From assembly GCA_945913285.1 (NCBI GenBank), contig CAMEDD010000002.1, positions 62,001 to 126,000 on the forward strand: a stretch of 64,000 nt of DNA. The letters are read 5' to 3'. Below the pieces are notes generated by a model. It saw only the letters and a list, made by a program, of their open reading frames with translations. It searched no databases and was not told the DNA's origin. Positions 17,823 through 26,456 of the stretch are shown here, piece by piece (within the stretch, counting starts at the first letter, position 1; each line of letters starts with the position of its first letter). Source of the DNA: Candidatus Sulfopaludibacter sp. SbA3. GTDB taxonomy: Bacteria > Pseudomonadota > Alphaproteobacteria > Caulobacterales > Hyphomonadaceae. The position numbers and the translations under genes are program-made.

Positions 17823-18982
17823 GTTTCTTTCCTGAATGGTGTCCGCTCTTTGAGATAAACAAAATCAGCGTCCACGGCGGCCCGCTCGCGCGCGAGATAA
17901 TCGGCGACCGCATCGCGGAAGCCGGCATGCGCAATCCAGTGCGCCGAGCGTGTCAGCACCGGTCCGTAGCCGCGCGCCAGCTTGTGCCCGCCCTGCGCGC
18001 CCGCCTCGACCGTCTTCAGCCCGCGCTGAATCGCAAAGTCGATGGCCTGATAATAGCACGTCTCGAAATGCAGCATCGGGCGCGGATCATTGCAACCCCA
18101 ATAGCGGCCATAAAGTGTTTCCGAGCCAATGAGGTTCATCGCCCCGGCAATCGCCGTCTCGCCCTCATAGGCGAACACGAACAGGATATCCCCTGCCATC
18201 CGTTCCCGGAGCAGGCTGAAACTCTCCCGGGTGAGGTAAGGCGAGCCCCATTTCCGGTTGCCTGTGTCCATGTAGAACTCGAAGAAGATATCGAGATGAT
18301 CCTCGGTGATCTCGCCGCCCGTGATGTGCCGGAACTCAAGCCCCTCCTGCGCCTTCAGCCGCTCCTTGCGCAGGTTCTTGCGCTTGTCCGAGGCCAGCGT
18401 CGCGAGGAAATCGTCAAACGAACCGTATCCGGCATTCTGCCAATGAAACTGCTGGTCCGTCCGGATCAGCAACCCGGCGGACTCCATCGGCCCCGCCTCG
18501 TTCTCCTCGATGAAATTGATGTGCAGCGACGATACATCCGCTGCCTGTGCCACCTGCAGCGCGCCCTGCAACAGGGCCGCGCGGTAAAGCTCCGTATCCG
18601 GACCAGGCGCCACCAGCCGCCGGCGTCCCGTCACCGGTGTGAAGGGCACAGCCGAAAGCAGCTTCGGATAGTACGCCCCGCCCGCCCGCTGCCAGGCGTC
18701 CGCCCAGGACTGGTCGAACACGAACTCCCCGCGCGAATGCGTCTTGAAATAAAGCGGCATCGCCGCCCGCAGCCGTCCGCCGGTATCGTGCACCAGCACA
18801 TGGCTCGCCTTCCAACCCGTGCGCTGCGTCGCGGCGCCGGAGCGCTCCATCGCCTCCAGGAATTCCCAGGTCAGGAACGGATCATAGGGCAGGCCCGGGG
18901 GGGTCGCGACCGCGTTCCACGCGGCCGGATCGACCCCCGCAAGGGAAGTCACCGTGCTGATGCGGGGATGGGCGGCGTCCAT
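17819..18982 (-). CDS. GNAT/FemAB-like acyltransferase (DUF482 family)
   Basis: This 387-aa protein of the DUF482/COG3146 group resembles tandem GNAT (FemAB-like) folds. Characteristic blocks are YDPFLTWEFLEAMERSG near residue 33, SSLHINF near 150, NLRKERLKAQ near 205, MDTGNRKWGSPYLT near 240 and EAGAQGGHKLARGYGP near 330. The biochemical substrate is not known, although peptidoglycan- or amino-acid-related acyl transfer is often proposed. It is coupled by ATGA to the downstream HIT gene and lies 9 bases after the GDPD gene. Confidence 0.82.
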   Translation of the reverse strand: MDAAHPRISTVTSLAGVDPAAWNAVATPPGLPYDPFLTWEFLEAMERSGAATQRTGWKASHVLVHDTGGRLRAAMPLYFKTHSRGEFVFDQSWADAWQRAGGAYYPKLLSAVPFTPVTGRRRLVAPGPDTELYRAALLQGALQVAQAADVSSLHINFIEENEAGPMESAGLLIRTDQQFHWQNAGYGSFDDFLATLASDKRKNLRKERLKAQEGLEFRHITGGEITEDHLDIFFEFYMDTGNRKWGSPYLTRESFSLLRERMAGDILFVFAYEGETAIAGAMNLIGSETLYGRYWGCNDPRPMLHFETCYYQAIDFAIQRGLKTVEAGAQGGHKLARGYGPVLTRSAHWIAHAGFRDAVADYLARERAAVDADFVYLKERTPFRKET

Positions 18983-18991
18983 GTCCGTGAT

Positions 18992-19714
18992 CTAGGGCGC
19001 TGCGAGCGCCGGGTCGATATGCTCGAAGATAATGGCCGGATTGTAAGGCCGCGCAGCCGCAAGATCGGCCTCGCTGCGGACGGTCCAGACCACGAACGCC
19101 GTACCCGTTCCCGCCACCAGCGCCGCCGCCCTCGCCGTGTCCGTGTGATGCACGGCAAGATAGTCGATCCCGTCCGCCAGCGCCCGCCCGGCGACCTCCG
19201 CAAAGCGCGCCTCGCCTGCCTGCATGACCGGCATCACCAGCTGCCCCCGCATCAGGCTCGCCGGCAAAGCCCGCACCGCCTCTTCGGAAAAACTCATCGC
19301 TGCCGCCAGTCCCGCCCAGTCCGCGAGCCGAGCCTCCACTTGCCGCGCAAACCCCGCCGGGTCCGTCGTCCCGTCAATCTTCATCTCGCACAGCAAGGGC
19401 AAATCCTGCGGCCACACCCCCAGCAAGTCCTCGAACGCCGGCACTGTCTGCGCCGTTGCGCCCAGCGCCAGCGTCTTGAGTTCACCCGCCCCGCGCTGCT
19501 CGAACATACCGGACGCCGCCGTCATCCGGTCGAGGAGGGAATCGTGAAACACCATGACCTCGCCATCGCGCGATGGCCGGAGGTCAAACTCGATCCCCAA
19601 TCCCGCCGCCGCCGCCGCGCGAAAGCCCGCCAGCGAATTCTCTGGCGGTCCCGCCTTCAGCCATAGGCCGCGGTGCGCGTAGGCAAATGCGCCAACATCG
19701 AAGCGCTGGGCCAT
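18992..19714 (-). CDS. Glycerophosphodiester phosphodiesterase
   Basis: This 240-aa GDPD-family enzyme hydrolyses glycerophosphodiesters to glycerol-3-phosphate and an alcohol. The TIM-barrel active-site residues are visible: AHRG near residue 13, PENSLAGF near 24, GIEFDLRPSRDG near 40, VFHD near 54 and a central CEMKID near 109. No signal peptide is seen, so it is cytoplasmic. The gene starts 3 bases after the RidA stop and ends 9 bases before the acyltransferase start, so it is part of the same operon. Confidence 0.93.
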   Translation of the reverse strand: MAQRFDVGAFAYAHRGLWLKAGPPENSLAGFRAAAAAGLGIEFDLRPSRDGEVMVFHDSLLDRMTAASGMFEQRGAGELKTLALGATAQTVPAFEDLLGVWPQDLPLLCEMKIDGTTDPAGFARQVEARLADWAGLAAAMSFSEEAVRALPASLMRGQLVMPVMQAGEARFAEVAGRALADGIDYLAVHHTDTARAAALVAGTGTAFVVWTVRSEADLAAARPYNPAIIFEHIDPALAAP

Positions 19715-19717
19715 GTG

Positions 19718-20176
19718 TCAGCCGATCTCGAACACGCCGTCCACTTCGACCGCCACGCCGAGTGGCAGGGTGGGGCAGGCGACCGCCGAGCGCGCATGCC
19801 TGCCCGTCTCGCCGAACACTTCGACCATGAGGTCAGAGCAGCCATTGATCACCTGCGGAATGTCCACGAAATGCGGCGCCGCATTCACGAACCCGCCCAG
19901 TTTTACCACGCGCTTGATCCGCTTGAGCTCGCCCACCGCCGACTTGCACTGCGCAATCAGGTTGATGCCGCAGATGCGCGCGGCATGCTGGCCGGCCGAG
20001 AGTTCCATGTCATCGCCGAGCCGCCCGAGAATACGCCCCTCCGCCGTCGCGCTGACCTGTCCGGACACATAGAGCAGGTGCCCCGTGATCACGAACGGCA
20101 CATATGTCGCCACCGGCTTCATCGGCGGCGGCAACACGATGCCGAGCGCGTCTAGTTTCTCTTCCGGCGTGGACAT
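19718..20176 (-). CDS. RidA-family protein (YjgF/YER057c/UK114)
   Basis: This 152-aa member of the Rid superfamily is of the longer subgroup. It shows LYVSGQVS near residue 35, NLIAQCKSAVG near 72, VVKLGGFVNA near 90 and a C-terminal ARSAVACPTLPLGVAVEV block. RidA proper deaminates reactive enamine/imine intermediates and uses a conserved Arg; the equivalent position in ARSAV is present. It heads the four-gene minus-strand operon. Subfamily function is uncertain, and the specific substrate is unknown. Confidence 0.88.
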   Translation of the reverse strand: MSTPEEKLDALGIVLPPPMKPVATYVPFVITGHLLYVSGQVSATAEGRILGRLGDDMELSAGQHAARICGINLIAQCKSAVGELKRIKRVVKLGGFVNAAPHFVDIPQVINGCSDLMVEVFGETGRHARSAVACPTLPLGVAVEVDGVFEIG

Positions 20177-20242
20177 GGGCAGGCTCCCTGAACTGTGTGA
20201 CGTCCCGTCTAACCTGCGCGGCCCCGCAAGTCAGCCCCGCGA

Positions 20243-21514
20243 TCAATCATCCTTCTTCGCCATCCTTGCCGCCCGGCCGGTGATCACCGCGCCCGGGCCA
20301 AACCGCGCCCGGGCCTTGTCGGAGGCCCGCTCGGCGGCGGCGCGTTTCGCCACCTTCGGATCGATCAGGTCAGTGCCGTCCGAATGATAAGGCGAGAGGC
20401 CCGACAGTCCGACCCCGATCAACCTGTAGCGCGCCCGTCCGTTCGCCTCTTTCGCCAGCAGCGGCCGCGCCGTGCGGAACACTTCCTGCGCCAGCTGCGT
20501 CGGCGCGTGCAGCGAGATGCGCCGCGTGATCGGCCTGAACTCTGATGTCTTGAGTTTCAGCGTCACCACCCCGCCGACGACGCCCTCCGCCTTCGCCCTG
20601 TCCGCCGTCTTCACGCTGAGCCGCCAGAGATGATCCTCCAGCACGGAGAGGTCCCCCGTGTCCTCGAAGAAGGTCGTCTCGCTCGAGACGGACTTGCGAT
20701 CAGCATTCGGGCTCACCGGCCGGTCGTCGCGCCCGTGCGCGCAGCGCTTCAGCCACTCGCCGGTTTCGCCATAGCTCCGGATCAGGTCCTTGAGCTGCGC
20801 ACGCTGAAGATCACCTACGGTATGAAACCCGTCCTTCGTCAGCAATTCTGCAAACTTGGGCCCGACCCCGTGCAGGAACCCCGCCGGCCGCTCGGCCAGG
20901 AAGGCCTCGGCCTCCTCAGGTGCCAGCACCGCAAAGCCGCGCGGCTTGTCGAGTTCGCTGGCCGTCTTGGCGAGGAACTTGTTGGCCGACAGGCCCACCG
21001 ACACGGTCACGCCAACCTGTTGCTCCACCTCAAGTGCCAGCCGCGCGAGGCTCGCCGCCGGCGGCACGCCGTGCAGACGCTCTGTACCCGACAGGTCCAG
21101 ATAGGCCTCGTCGATGGATACCGGTTGCACCAGCGGCGTCAGCGCGTCCATCCGCGCACGGATCGCCCGGCCCGCCTCATGATACTTGGGAAAGTCCGGC
21201 CGTACGACGACCGCTTCCGGGCAAAGCTTCAGCGCCTTGAACATCGGCATCGCCGAGCGCACGCCATAAAGCCGGGCGATATAGCAGCAGGTCGTCACCA
21301 CCCCGCGCGTGCCCCCGCCCACGATTAAGGGTTTGTCACGCAGGTCCGGTCTGTCGCGCTTCTCCACAGCGGCGTAGAAAGCGTCACAGTCCACATGCGC
21401 AATCGTCAGGGTCGATAGCGCCGGATGGCTGACAACCCGGAGGTGGCCGCAAGCCGGGCAGCGGTCAAAATCCTCAGATTTTACAGTGAGGCAGTCCCGG
21501 CAAAGGCTGGTCAT
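20243..21514 (-). CDS. dinB: DNA polymerase IV with N-terminal zinc ribbon
   Basis: This Y-family translesion polymerase (423 aa) has catalytic acidic residues in AHVDCDAFYAAVEK (near residue 42) and VSIDEAYLDLSG (near 135), a steric-gate region typical of DinB, a helix-hairpin-helix GVGPKFAELL (near 225) and the little-finger domain. An N-terminal extension holds CRDC and CPAC pairs (Cys5, 8, 19, 22), a predicted zinc ribbon found in alphaproteobacterial DinB. I start at MTSLCRDC (21514); an ATG eight codons earlier (21538) is also open. No LexA box was recognised in the short upstream gap. Confidence 0.93.
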   Translation of the reverse strand: MTSLCRDCLTVKSEDFDRCPACGHLRVVSHPALSTLTIAHVDCDAFYAAVEKRDRPDLRDKPLIVGGGTRGVVTTCCYIARLYGVRSAMPMFKALKLCPEAVVVRPDFPKYHEAGRAIRARMDALTPLVQPVSIDEAYLDLSGTERLHGVPPAASLARLALEVEQQVGVTVSVGLSANKFLAKTASELDKPRGFAVLAPEEAEAFLAERPAGFLHGVGPKFAELLTKDGFHTVGDLQRAQLKDLIRSYGETGEWLKRCAHGRDDRPVSPNADRKSVSSETTFFEDTGDLSVLEDHLWRLSVKTADRAKAEGVVGGVVTLKLKTSEFRPITRRISLHAPTQLAQEVFRTARPLLAKEANGRARYRLIGVGLSGLSPYHSDGTDLIDPKVAKRAAAERASDKARARFGPGAVITGRAARMAKKDD

Positions 21515-21580
21515 CCGGTCTTTGCGCCCCCTTTGCATGCCCGTCGGCTCAAACCTGCTGTGAGCCCGCCATAAACGGGC

Positions 21581-21603
21581 GTTAACTATTGATAGTGTAA
21601 CTA
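21581..21603. promoter_or_regulatory. Candidate CtrA-type element / imperfect palindrome upstream of divK
   Basis: GTTAACTAT...ATAGTGTAAC forms an imperfect inverted repeat about 50-70 bases before the divK ATG. It contains a TTAAC half-site as used by CtrA; the 7-base-spaced partner reads TAGT rather than TTAA. In Caulobacter, divK transcription is CtrA-controlled. The sequence is suggestive only. Confidence 0.35.
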
Positions 21604-21651
21604 AAAACTACTGGCCAGCATCCGCGCGAATCGCCACCAATCTTGAGCAGC

Positions 21652-22047
21652 ATGTCCGAAGAGAATTCCAGAACAGTGTTGGTGGTTGAGGATAATGACC
21701 TCAACATGCGCCTGTTTTGCGACCTTCTGGGTGCTTATGGCTTCAAGACGTTCCAGTGCCGGGACGGCGCGAAAGTGGTGGAAATCGCCCGCAAGGAACT
21801 GCCGGATCTGATCATCATGGATATCCAGCTTCCGGAAGTCTCTGGCCTCGACATCACCCGCTGGCTGAAAGACGATAAGAAACTCGCCCATATCCCGGTC
21901 CTCGCCGTCACCGCCTTTGCCATGCGTACGGACGAGCAGCGCGTGCGCGAAGCCGGCTGCGAAGGTTATCTCTCCAAGCCCATCCAGATCGCCTCCTTCA
22001 TCCGCGCAGTCGAAAACCTGATGCCCAAGGCCCCCGCCACGGCATGA
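21652..22047 (+). CDS. divK: Cell-cycle response regulator DivK
   Basis: DivK is a single-domain CheY-like receiver that controls the DivJ/PleC kinases, DivL and ultimately CtrA. The 131-aa protein has the acidic pocket ED (13-14), phospho-acceptor Asp57 in IIMDIQLPEVSGLD, Thr and Lys of the switch (AVTAFAM, YLSKPI) and no output domain. I choose ATG 21652 rather than the upstream TTG. The stop overlaps the pleD start (ATGA), the same divK-pleD order as in Caulobacter crescentus, which makes the assignment confident. A possible CtrA site lies upstream. Confidence 0.94.
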   Translation: MSEENSRTVLVVEDNDLNMRLFCDLLGAYGFKTFQCRDGAKVVEIARKELPDLIIMDIQLPEVSGLDITRWLKDDKKLAHIPVLAVTAFAMRTDEQRVREAGCEGYLSKPIQIASFIRAVENLMPKAPATA

Positions 22048-23411
22048 GTGCGCGCATTCTTATTGTCGATGACATCGAGGCGAACCGCCGCCTGCTGCAG
22101 GCGAAGCTTGAGGCGCAGTATCACACGGTCCTTCTTGCCAGTGATGGATTGCAGGCGCTCCGTATGGCGCGCGAGTATGATCCAGAGATCATCCTGCTCG
22201 ATGTTATGATGCCGGGCATGGACGGCTACGAAGTCTGCCGCCGCCTCAAGGCCGCTCCGGTCACCAGCCACATTCCTGTCGTCATGGTCACCGCGCTCAG
22301 CGACGCGGAAGACCGGGTTAGGGGGCTTGATGCGGGTGCGGAAGATTTCCTCACGAAGCCCGTGGACGACTTCCTGCTGAACTCGCGCGTCAACACGCTG
22401 ATGCGTTACAGCGCGGTCACATCGGAGCTTCGCAAGCGCGAAGCCAATGGCCTGAGGGCCGGCGCTGTGCATGTACCCTCCACCCACGAACTGGATCGCT
22501 CCGCGCGCATCTTCGTGATCGACGACAACCCGCGCACCTCCGCGCGCATCGCGGCCCTGCTGCGTGACAACGGCCACAAGGTGATCACCCTGCTGGAGTC
22601 CGGCAACATGGGCGACATGGCGCAAGAGCGCACGGACGTACTCCTTGTTTCGCTCCTTTCTCGTTCATTTGATCCGCTGAAACTCTGCGCTCACTTCATG
22701 ACCAATGAGGTGACCCGCGCCATCTCCATCCTGCTGATCTGCGATCCGCTTGAACGCGCCAAGGCCGTGAAGGGCCTCGAGATCGGCGCGAGCGACATGA
22801 TCATGACGCCGATCGATCCGCAGGAACTGCTCGCCCGCGTGCGCACCCAGACGCGCCGTACACGGTATGTCGATATCCTGCGCCACCGGGTGGACCGCGG
22901 CCTCGAACTCTCGGTGATCGACCAGCTCACCGGTCTCTATAACCGCCGCTATATGACCCATCAGTTGCAGCAGTTCATGCAGCGGTCCGTGATGGGCGCA
23001 GAGCCGCTTTCGGTGATGATGCTCGACATCGACCACTTCAAACGCATCAACGACACCCACGGCCACCAGGCCGGAGACGAAGTGCTGCAGGAAATCGCCG
23101 ACCGTCTGCGCCAGAACATCCGTCCGATGGACGTCGCCTGCCGGCCCGGCGGTGAAGAATTCCTGGTGATCCTTCCAGAAACACCGGGCGACATGGCCTT
23201 CGCCGCCGCCGAGCGCGTGCGCCGCGCCGTGGCCGCCTGTGAGTTCAGCGTGCTCGGCAGTTCGCGCCATGTCGACGTCACCATCAGCGCCGGGGTCTCC
23301 AGCCTGCTCGGCCCGCATGACACGATGGCCGAGCTGCTGAACCGGGCCGATACGGCGCTCTATCAGGCCAAATCCGCCGGCCGCAACCGGGTCCAGACCA
23401 TCGCTGCCTGA
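22044..23411 (+). CDS. pleD: Response regulator / diguanylate cyclase PleD
   Basis: The 455-aa protein has the PleD order: receiver 1 (Asp53 in ILLDVMMPGMDG), a degenerate adaptor receiver 2 (about residues 155-280), then a GGDEF domain at about 290-455. The active-site motif is GGEEF in CRPGGEEFLVILPE. Five residues before it is RPMD, matching the RxxD inhibitory site, so both c-di-GMP synthesis and product feedback should be retained. PleD drives polar development in stalked bacteria. It is translationally coupled to divK. Confidence 0.95.
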   Translation: MSARILIVDDIEANRRLLQAKLEAQYHTVLLASDGLQALRMAREYDPEIILLDVMMPGMDGYEVCRRLKAAPVTSHIPVVMVTALSDAEDRVRGLDAGAEDFLTKPVDDFLLNSRVNTLMRYSAVTSELRKREANGLRAGAVHVPSTHELDRSARIFVIDDNPRTSARIAALLRDNGHKVITLLESGNMGDMAQERTDVLLVSLLSRSFDPLKLCAHFMTNEVTRAISILLICDPLERAKAVKGLEIGASDMIMTPIDPQELLARVRTQTRRTRYVDILRHRVDRGLELSVIDQLTGLYNRRYMTHQLQQFMQRSVMGAEPLSVMMLDIDHFKRINDTHGHQAGDEVLQEIADRLRQNIRPMDVACRPGGEEFLVILPETPGDMAFAAAERVRRAVAACEFSVLGSSRHVDVTISAGVSSLLGPHDTMAELLNRADTALYQAKSAGRNRVQTIAA

Positions 23412-23469
23412 TTGACACCGCCGCAGCTGCGCGCGACAGCCGGTATCATTCGTGTCGGGACCGGTACTG

Positions 23470-24708
23470 ATGAACGCTCGCTTCTCCGCTTTCCGGCACT
23501 CGTCATACCGCCGTTACCTGCTCTCGCGCTTTCTCACCTCCCTCGGCTTCCAGTTCGTCTCGGTCGCCGTCGCCTGGCAGATGTATGACGTGACGCGCGA
23601 CCCGGCGCTGCTCGGCTGGATCGGGCTCGTTCAATTCCTCCCCGCTGTGGCGCTTGTTCTCGTAACCGGCAACGCCGCCGACCGGCTCGGCCGGCGGCTG
23701 GTGATGGGCTGCAGCTCGCTGGTATTCCTCAGCTGCGCCGCCTCGATTCTCTACCTCGTCCTGAACGAGCGGTTTGAACCCGTGCTGATCCTCGCCATCC
23801 TCACCCTGTTCGGCACCGCGCGGGCCTTCTACGGCCCGGCCTCGTCCAGCCTCGTCGTCAACATCGTGCCGCGGGACGATTTTCCCAATGCGGTCGGCTG
23901 GGTCACCTCGGCCTGGCAGGTTGCAACCATTGCCGGCCCGGTCGGCGGTTCGCTCCTTTACGGGATCGCGCCTCATATTCCCTATGCCAGCGCCGTCTGT
24001 GTCTATGCGGTCGCCATCGTACTGATCTTCTCGATCCCGAAGCCGGACCAGCAGGTCAGCCGTGAACGGCCGACGATGGCCAGCATCCTCGGCGGCTTCG
24101 GATACATCTGGAAACAGAAGATCGTACTCGGGGCGATTTCGCTGGACCTGTTCGCTGTCCTGCTGGGCGGCGCGGTCGCGTTGATGCCGGTCTATGCGCG
24201 TGATGTGCTCGATGTCGGAGAAACAGGTCTTGGCCTCCTTCGGGCCGCTCCCGGCATCGGAGCGGTGATCGCGATTGCGCTGATCACGGCCTTTCCTATC
24301 CGCGACCATGCGGGGTTGATCCTGCTGGCATTCGTTGCGCTGTTCGGCCTGGCAACGGCGGTGTTTGGCGCCTCGGCGATCGCCTGGCTGTCGATCCTCG
24401 CCCTGATATGCATCGGCGCCTTCGACATGGTGTCGGTCTACGTCCGCGAGATCATCCTTCAGCTTTGGACGCCGGACGACGTCCGGGGCCGGGTCAATGC
24501 GGTCAATTCCATCTTTGTCGGCGCCTCGAACGAGCTCGGCGAGGCGCGGGCAGGGTTCATGGCGGCTTTCCTCGGCCCGGTGTTGACGGTCGTCTCGGGC
24601 GGCTTTGCGGCTGTCGGGATCGCGGCGGCGTCAGCCTTTGTGTTCCCGCAACTGCGCAAGATCCGATACCTGCAAGGCGGCGCTGAAGAGCCCACGCGCA
24701 CCCCCTGA
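23470..24708 (+). CDS. MFS transporter (EntS/MFS_3-like)
   Basis: This 412-aa major-facilitator protein has about twelve hydrophobic helices, an N-terminal FRHSSYRRYLLSRFLTSLG entry typical of the EntS/MFS_3 group, and the cytoplasmic loop motif GNAADRLGRRLVMG (MFS motif A) between helices 2 and 3. Relatives export siderophores or drugs; the substrate here cannot be read. I take ATG 23470; an upstream GTG at 23452 is less likely. It is on the same strand as pleD, 58 bases on. A minus-strand terminator follows, belonging to rpmG. Confidence 0.85.
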   Translation: MNARFSAFRHSSYRRYLLSRFLTSLGFQFVSVAVAWQMYDVTRDPALLGWIGLVQFLPAVALVLVTGNAADRLGRRLVMGCSSLVFLSCAASILYLVLNERFEPVLILAILTLFGTARAFYGPASSSLVVNIVPRDDFPNAVGWVTSAWQVATIAGPVGGSLLYGIAPHIPYASAVCVYAVAIVLIFSIPKPDQQVSRERPTMASILGGFGYIWKQKIVLGAISLDLFAVLLGGAVALMPVYARDVLDVGETGLGLLRAAPGIGAVIAIALITAFPIRDHAGLILLAFVALFGLATAVFGASAIAWLSILALICIGAFDMVSVYVREIILQLWTPDDVRGRVNAVNSIFVGASNELGEARAGFMAAFLGPVLTVVSGGFAAVGIAAASAFVFPQLRKIRYLQGGAEEPTRTP

Positions 24709-24713
24709 ACGCG

Positions 24714-24739
24714 AAAACCCGCACGGGTGACGCGCGGGC
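24714..24739 (-). terminator. Intrinsic terminator of rpmG
   Basis: Read on the minus strand, GCCCGC...GCGGGT forms a 6-bp stem (one G-U pair) with an 11-base loop, followed by TTTT. It lies 30-55 bases after the rpmG stop, immediately beside the MFS gene end. Confidence 0.6.
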
Positions 24740-24768
24740 TTCCAGAGTTCAGTAAAAGAAACAGGATC

Positions 24769-24936
24769 TTACTTGATCTTGCCTTCTTTGAAATCGACGT
24801 GCTTTTTCGCGACCGGGTCATACTTCCGCTTCACCATCTTCTCGGTCATGGTGCGCGGGTTCTTCTTCGTCACGTAGAAAAAGCCCGTATCTGCCGTGGA
24901 ATTCAGGCGGATTTTGATCGTGGCGGGTTTGGCCAT
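24769..24936 (-). CDS. rpmG: Ribosomal protein L33
   Basis: This 55-aa protein begins [20 protein letters not shown], continues YVTKKNPRT, and ends [10 protein letters not shown], the standard L33 pattern of the large ribosomal subunit. It is of the cysteine-free type (no CxxC pairs), meaning zinc-independent. It is missed by length cut-offs but unmistakable. It has its own terminator downstream. Confidence 0.96.
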   Translation of the reverse strand: MAKPATIKIRLNSTADTGFFYVTKKNPRTMTEKMVKRKYDPVAKKHVDFKEGKIK

Positions 24937-25129
24937 GGGACGGCCCTTCTCGAATGGGGTTGAAACCGGAAACCGGGCTTATTGACGAGTTGGCGGGCCC
25001 AAGTCAACCCGAACCTTACCGCGTAAACACGATCCAGGGGCCGGGATCGGTCATCGCGTCCCCCGCTTCGGCGAAGGGGGCCACCCGGCGGGTCACCCGT
25101 TCAGGACGCAACTCGCCGCAGGCCATGCA

Positions 25130-25674
25130 AGCGAGGGCGTCCGGACAGGTCGCCCGCGCGTGGACCTGGCGATCCGCAACACTTATTCGCCGGATCCCAG
25201 GCTGAGATCCCACAAGCTGATCGACCTTCACGCTTTGCCGGTCTGCGCCCCGCAAATTGCGGCCCGGCTTCTGCATCCGGCAGACCTTGCAAAGGAGACC
25301 CTGATCCACATCAGCTCGCGCAAGACCGGATGGCCGGACTGGCTCCCGGCGGCCGGCGTGCCGGGGATGAAGCCGAAGTCGCACCTGGCGCTTGACGCCG
25401 TGCCCTCCGCGCTCGAGGCGGCCGCCCAAGAACGGGGCGTCGCGCTCTGTGTGCTGCGCTTGCTGCGGGAACCGCCGCCCGCCCGCGGGCTTGTGCTGCC
25501 GTTCAAAGGTCCCCGCTCTCAGCGGGCACATACTACCGGGTGCACCGTAAGGAAGATGCGGCGCGGCCGGCGGTAGCGGCCTTTGCGCAATGGATGATGT
25601 CGGCGATGCGCGAGGACCCGCGGCGGATTGAGCGGCGGAACCGGCAGAAGCTGAATGCGTCGCCGGCGCGGTGA
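25130..25674 (+). pseudogene. LysR-family (GcvA-like) regulator remnant
   Basis: Only the substrate-binding domain of a GcvA-type LysR regulator is readable. RPRVDLAIR at about 25148-25174 is followed in frame by LRSHKLIDLHALPVCAP, LIHISSRKTGWPDWL, KPKSHLALDAVPSALEAAAQ, ERGVAL and LVLPFKGP. Near 25520 the frame breaks; the correct tail continues one frame over as SAGTYYRVHRKEDAARPAV and QWMMSAMREDP to a TGA at 25672. The N-terminal helix-turn-helix and first half of the effector domain are missing, and the 190 bases between here and rpmG show nothing recognisable. The stop abuts the convergent NUDIX gene. Confidence 0.82.
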
Positions 25675-26400
25675 TCAGATCCGGTCGGTCTGGTGGCCGC
25701 CCCGGCTCCAGCGCAGGAAGGGCGGCCCCTCGACGACGCCGGCTTTGTCGAGCCGCTCGCTGATCTCGCCCAGCATGAACCGGGTCACCGAGGGCAGGTC
25801 GAGCTTCAGGGCGTCGGACAGTGTGACCCATTGCAGGTCTGACAGTTCTGCTCCGTCTACCGGTGGCCGTTCGTCGATCAGGGCCTGCTCGGCCTCGGCC
25901 ATGAAGAAGCGCGCATCAAACCGTTTCGGCCGGTAAGGCGGCGTCACGGCGCGGCCGATGAAGACCAGCGGCGAGAGGACAGCGGCAATGCGCATCCTGT
26001 GGAATTCTTCCCAGCCGGCGGGCGCCGCGGAGGGCATGTCGGCGGGCCGGCCGACAATGAGGCCGGTTTCCTCGAAGGTTTCGCGGATCGCCGTCAGCGC
26101 AAAGGCGCGCGGCGCCCGGCGCGATTGCACGCGCAGCTTGGCCTCGACTTCGGGGGCGAGTTCCTGCGCGGCGACGGCCTTGCCGTCCATCGGATCGACG
26201 CGGCCACCCGGGAACACGTACTTGTCCGGCATGAAGCTGTTGGTGCCGGCGCGCTTGCCCATCAGCACGCGCGGCTGCGTCTGGTCACGGCGCACGAGGA
26301 TGAGGGTCGCCGCATCGCGCGGCCGTGGACTGGGCACCCCTCTGACGACCACGTCGCCGTCTTCTTCCTTGTCATAGGCCCGCTTCAACATTCCCGGCAT
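25675..26400 (-). CDS. NUDIX hydrolase
   Basis: This 241-aa NUDIX protein has the core REXXEEXG in AIRETFEETGLIVG (about residue 110), preceded by the KYVFPGGRVD block. Length and the DAATLILVRRD N-region resemble the NUDT19/RNase-like long NUDIX group that hydrolyses nucleoside-diphosphate-X compounds; the substrate is unknown. I start at ATG 26400; the frame opens 4 codons earlier at a TTG. It lies 56 bases downstream of rnr on the same strand. Confidence 0.88.
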   Translation of the reverse strand: MPGMLKRAYDKEEDGDVVVRGVPSPRPRDAATLILVRRDQTQPRVLMGKRAGTNSFMPDKYVFPGGRVDPMDGKAVAAQELAPEVEAKLRVQSRRAPRAFALTAIRETFEETGLIVGRPADMPSAAPAGWEEFHRMRIAAVLSPLVFIGRAVTPPYRPKRFDARFFMAEAEQALIDERPPVDGAELSDLQWVTLSDALKLDLPSVTRFMLGEISERLDKAGVVEGPPFLRWSRGGHQTDRI

Positions 26401-26456
26401 CTTGAATGCCAATTGGGCGAAAGCAAGACATGCGGGAGGATGACGTTGGGTAACTG

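Noticed and set aside
17756-19666. Long plus-strand ORF (636 aa)
   Set aside because: Arg/His/Pro-rich shadow of the acyltransferase and GDPD genes, which have clear family motifs on the other strand.
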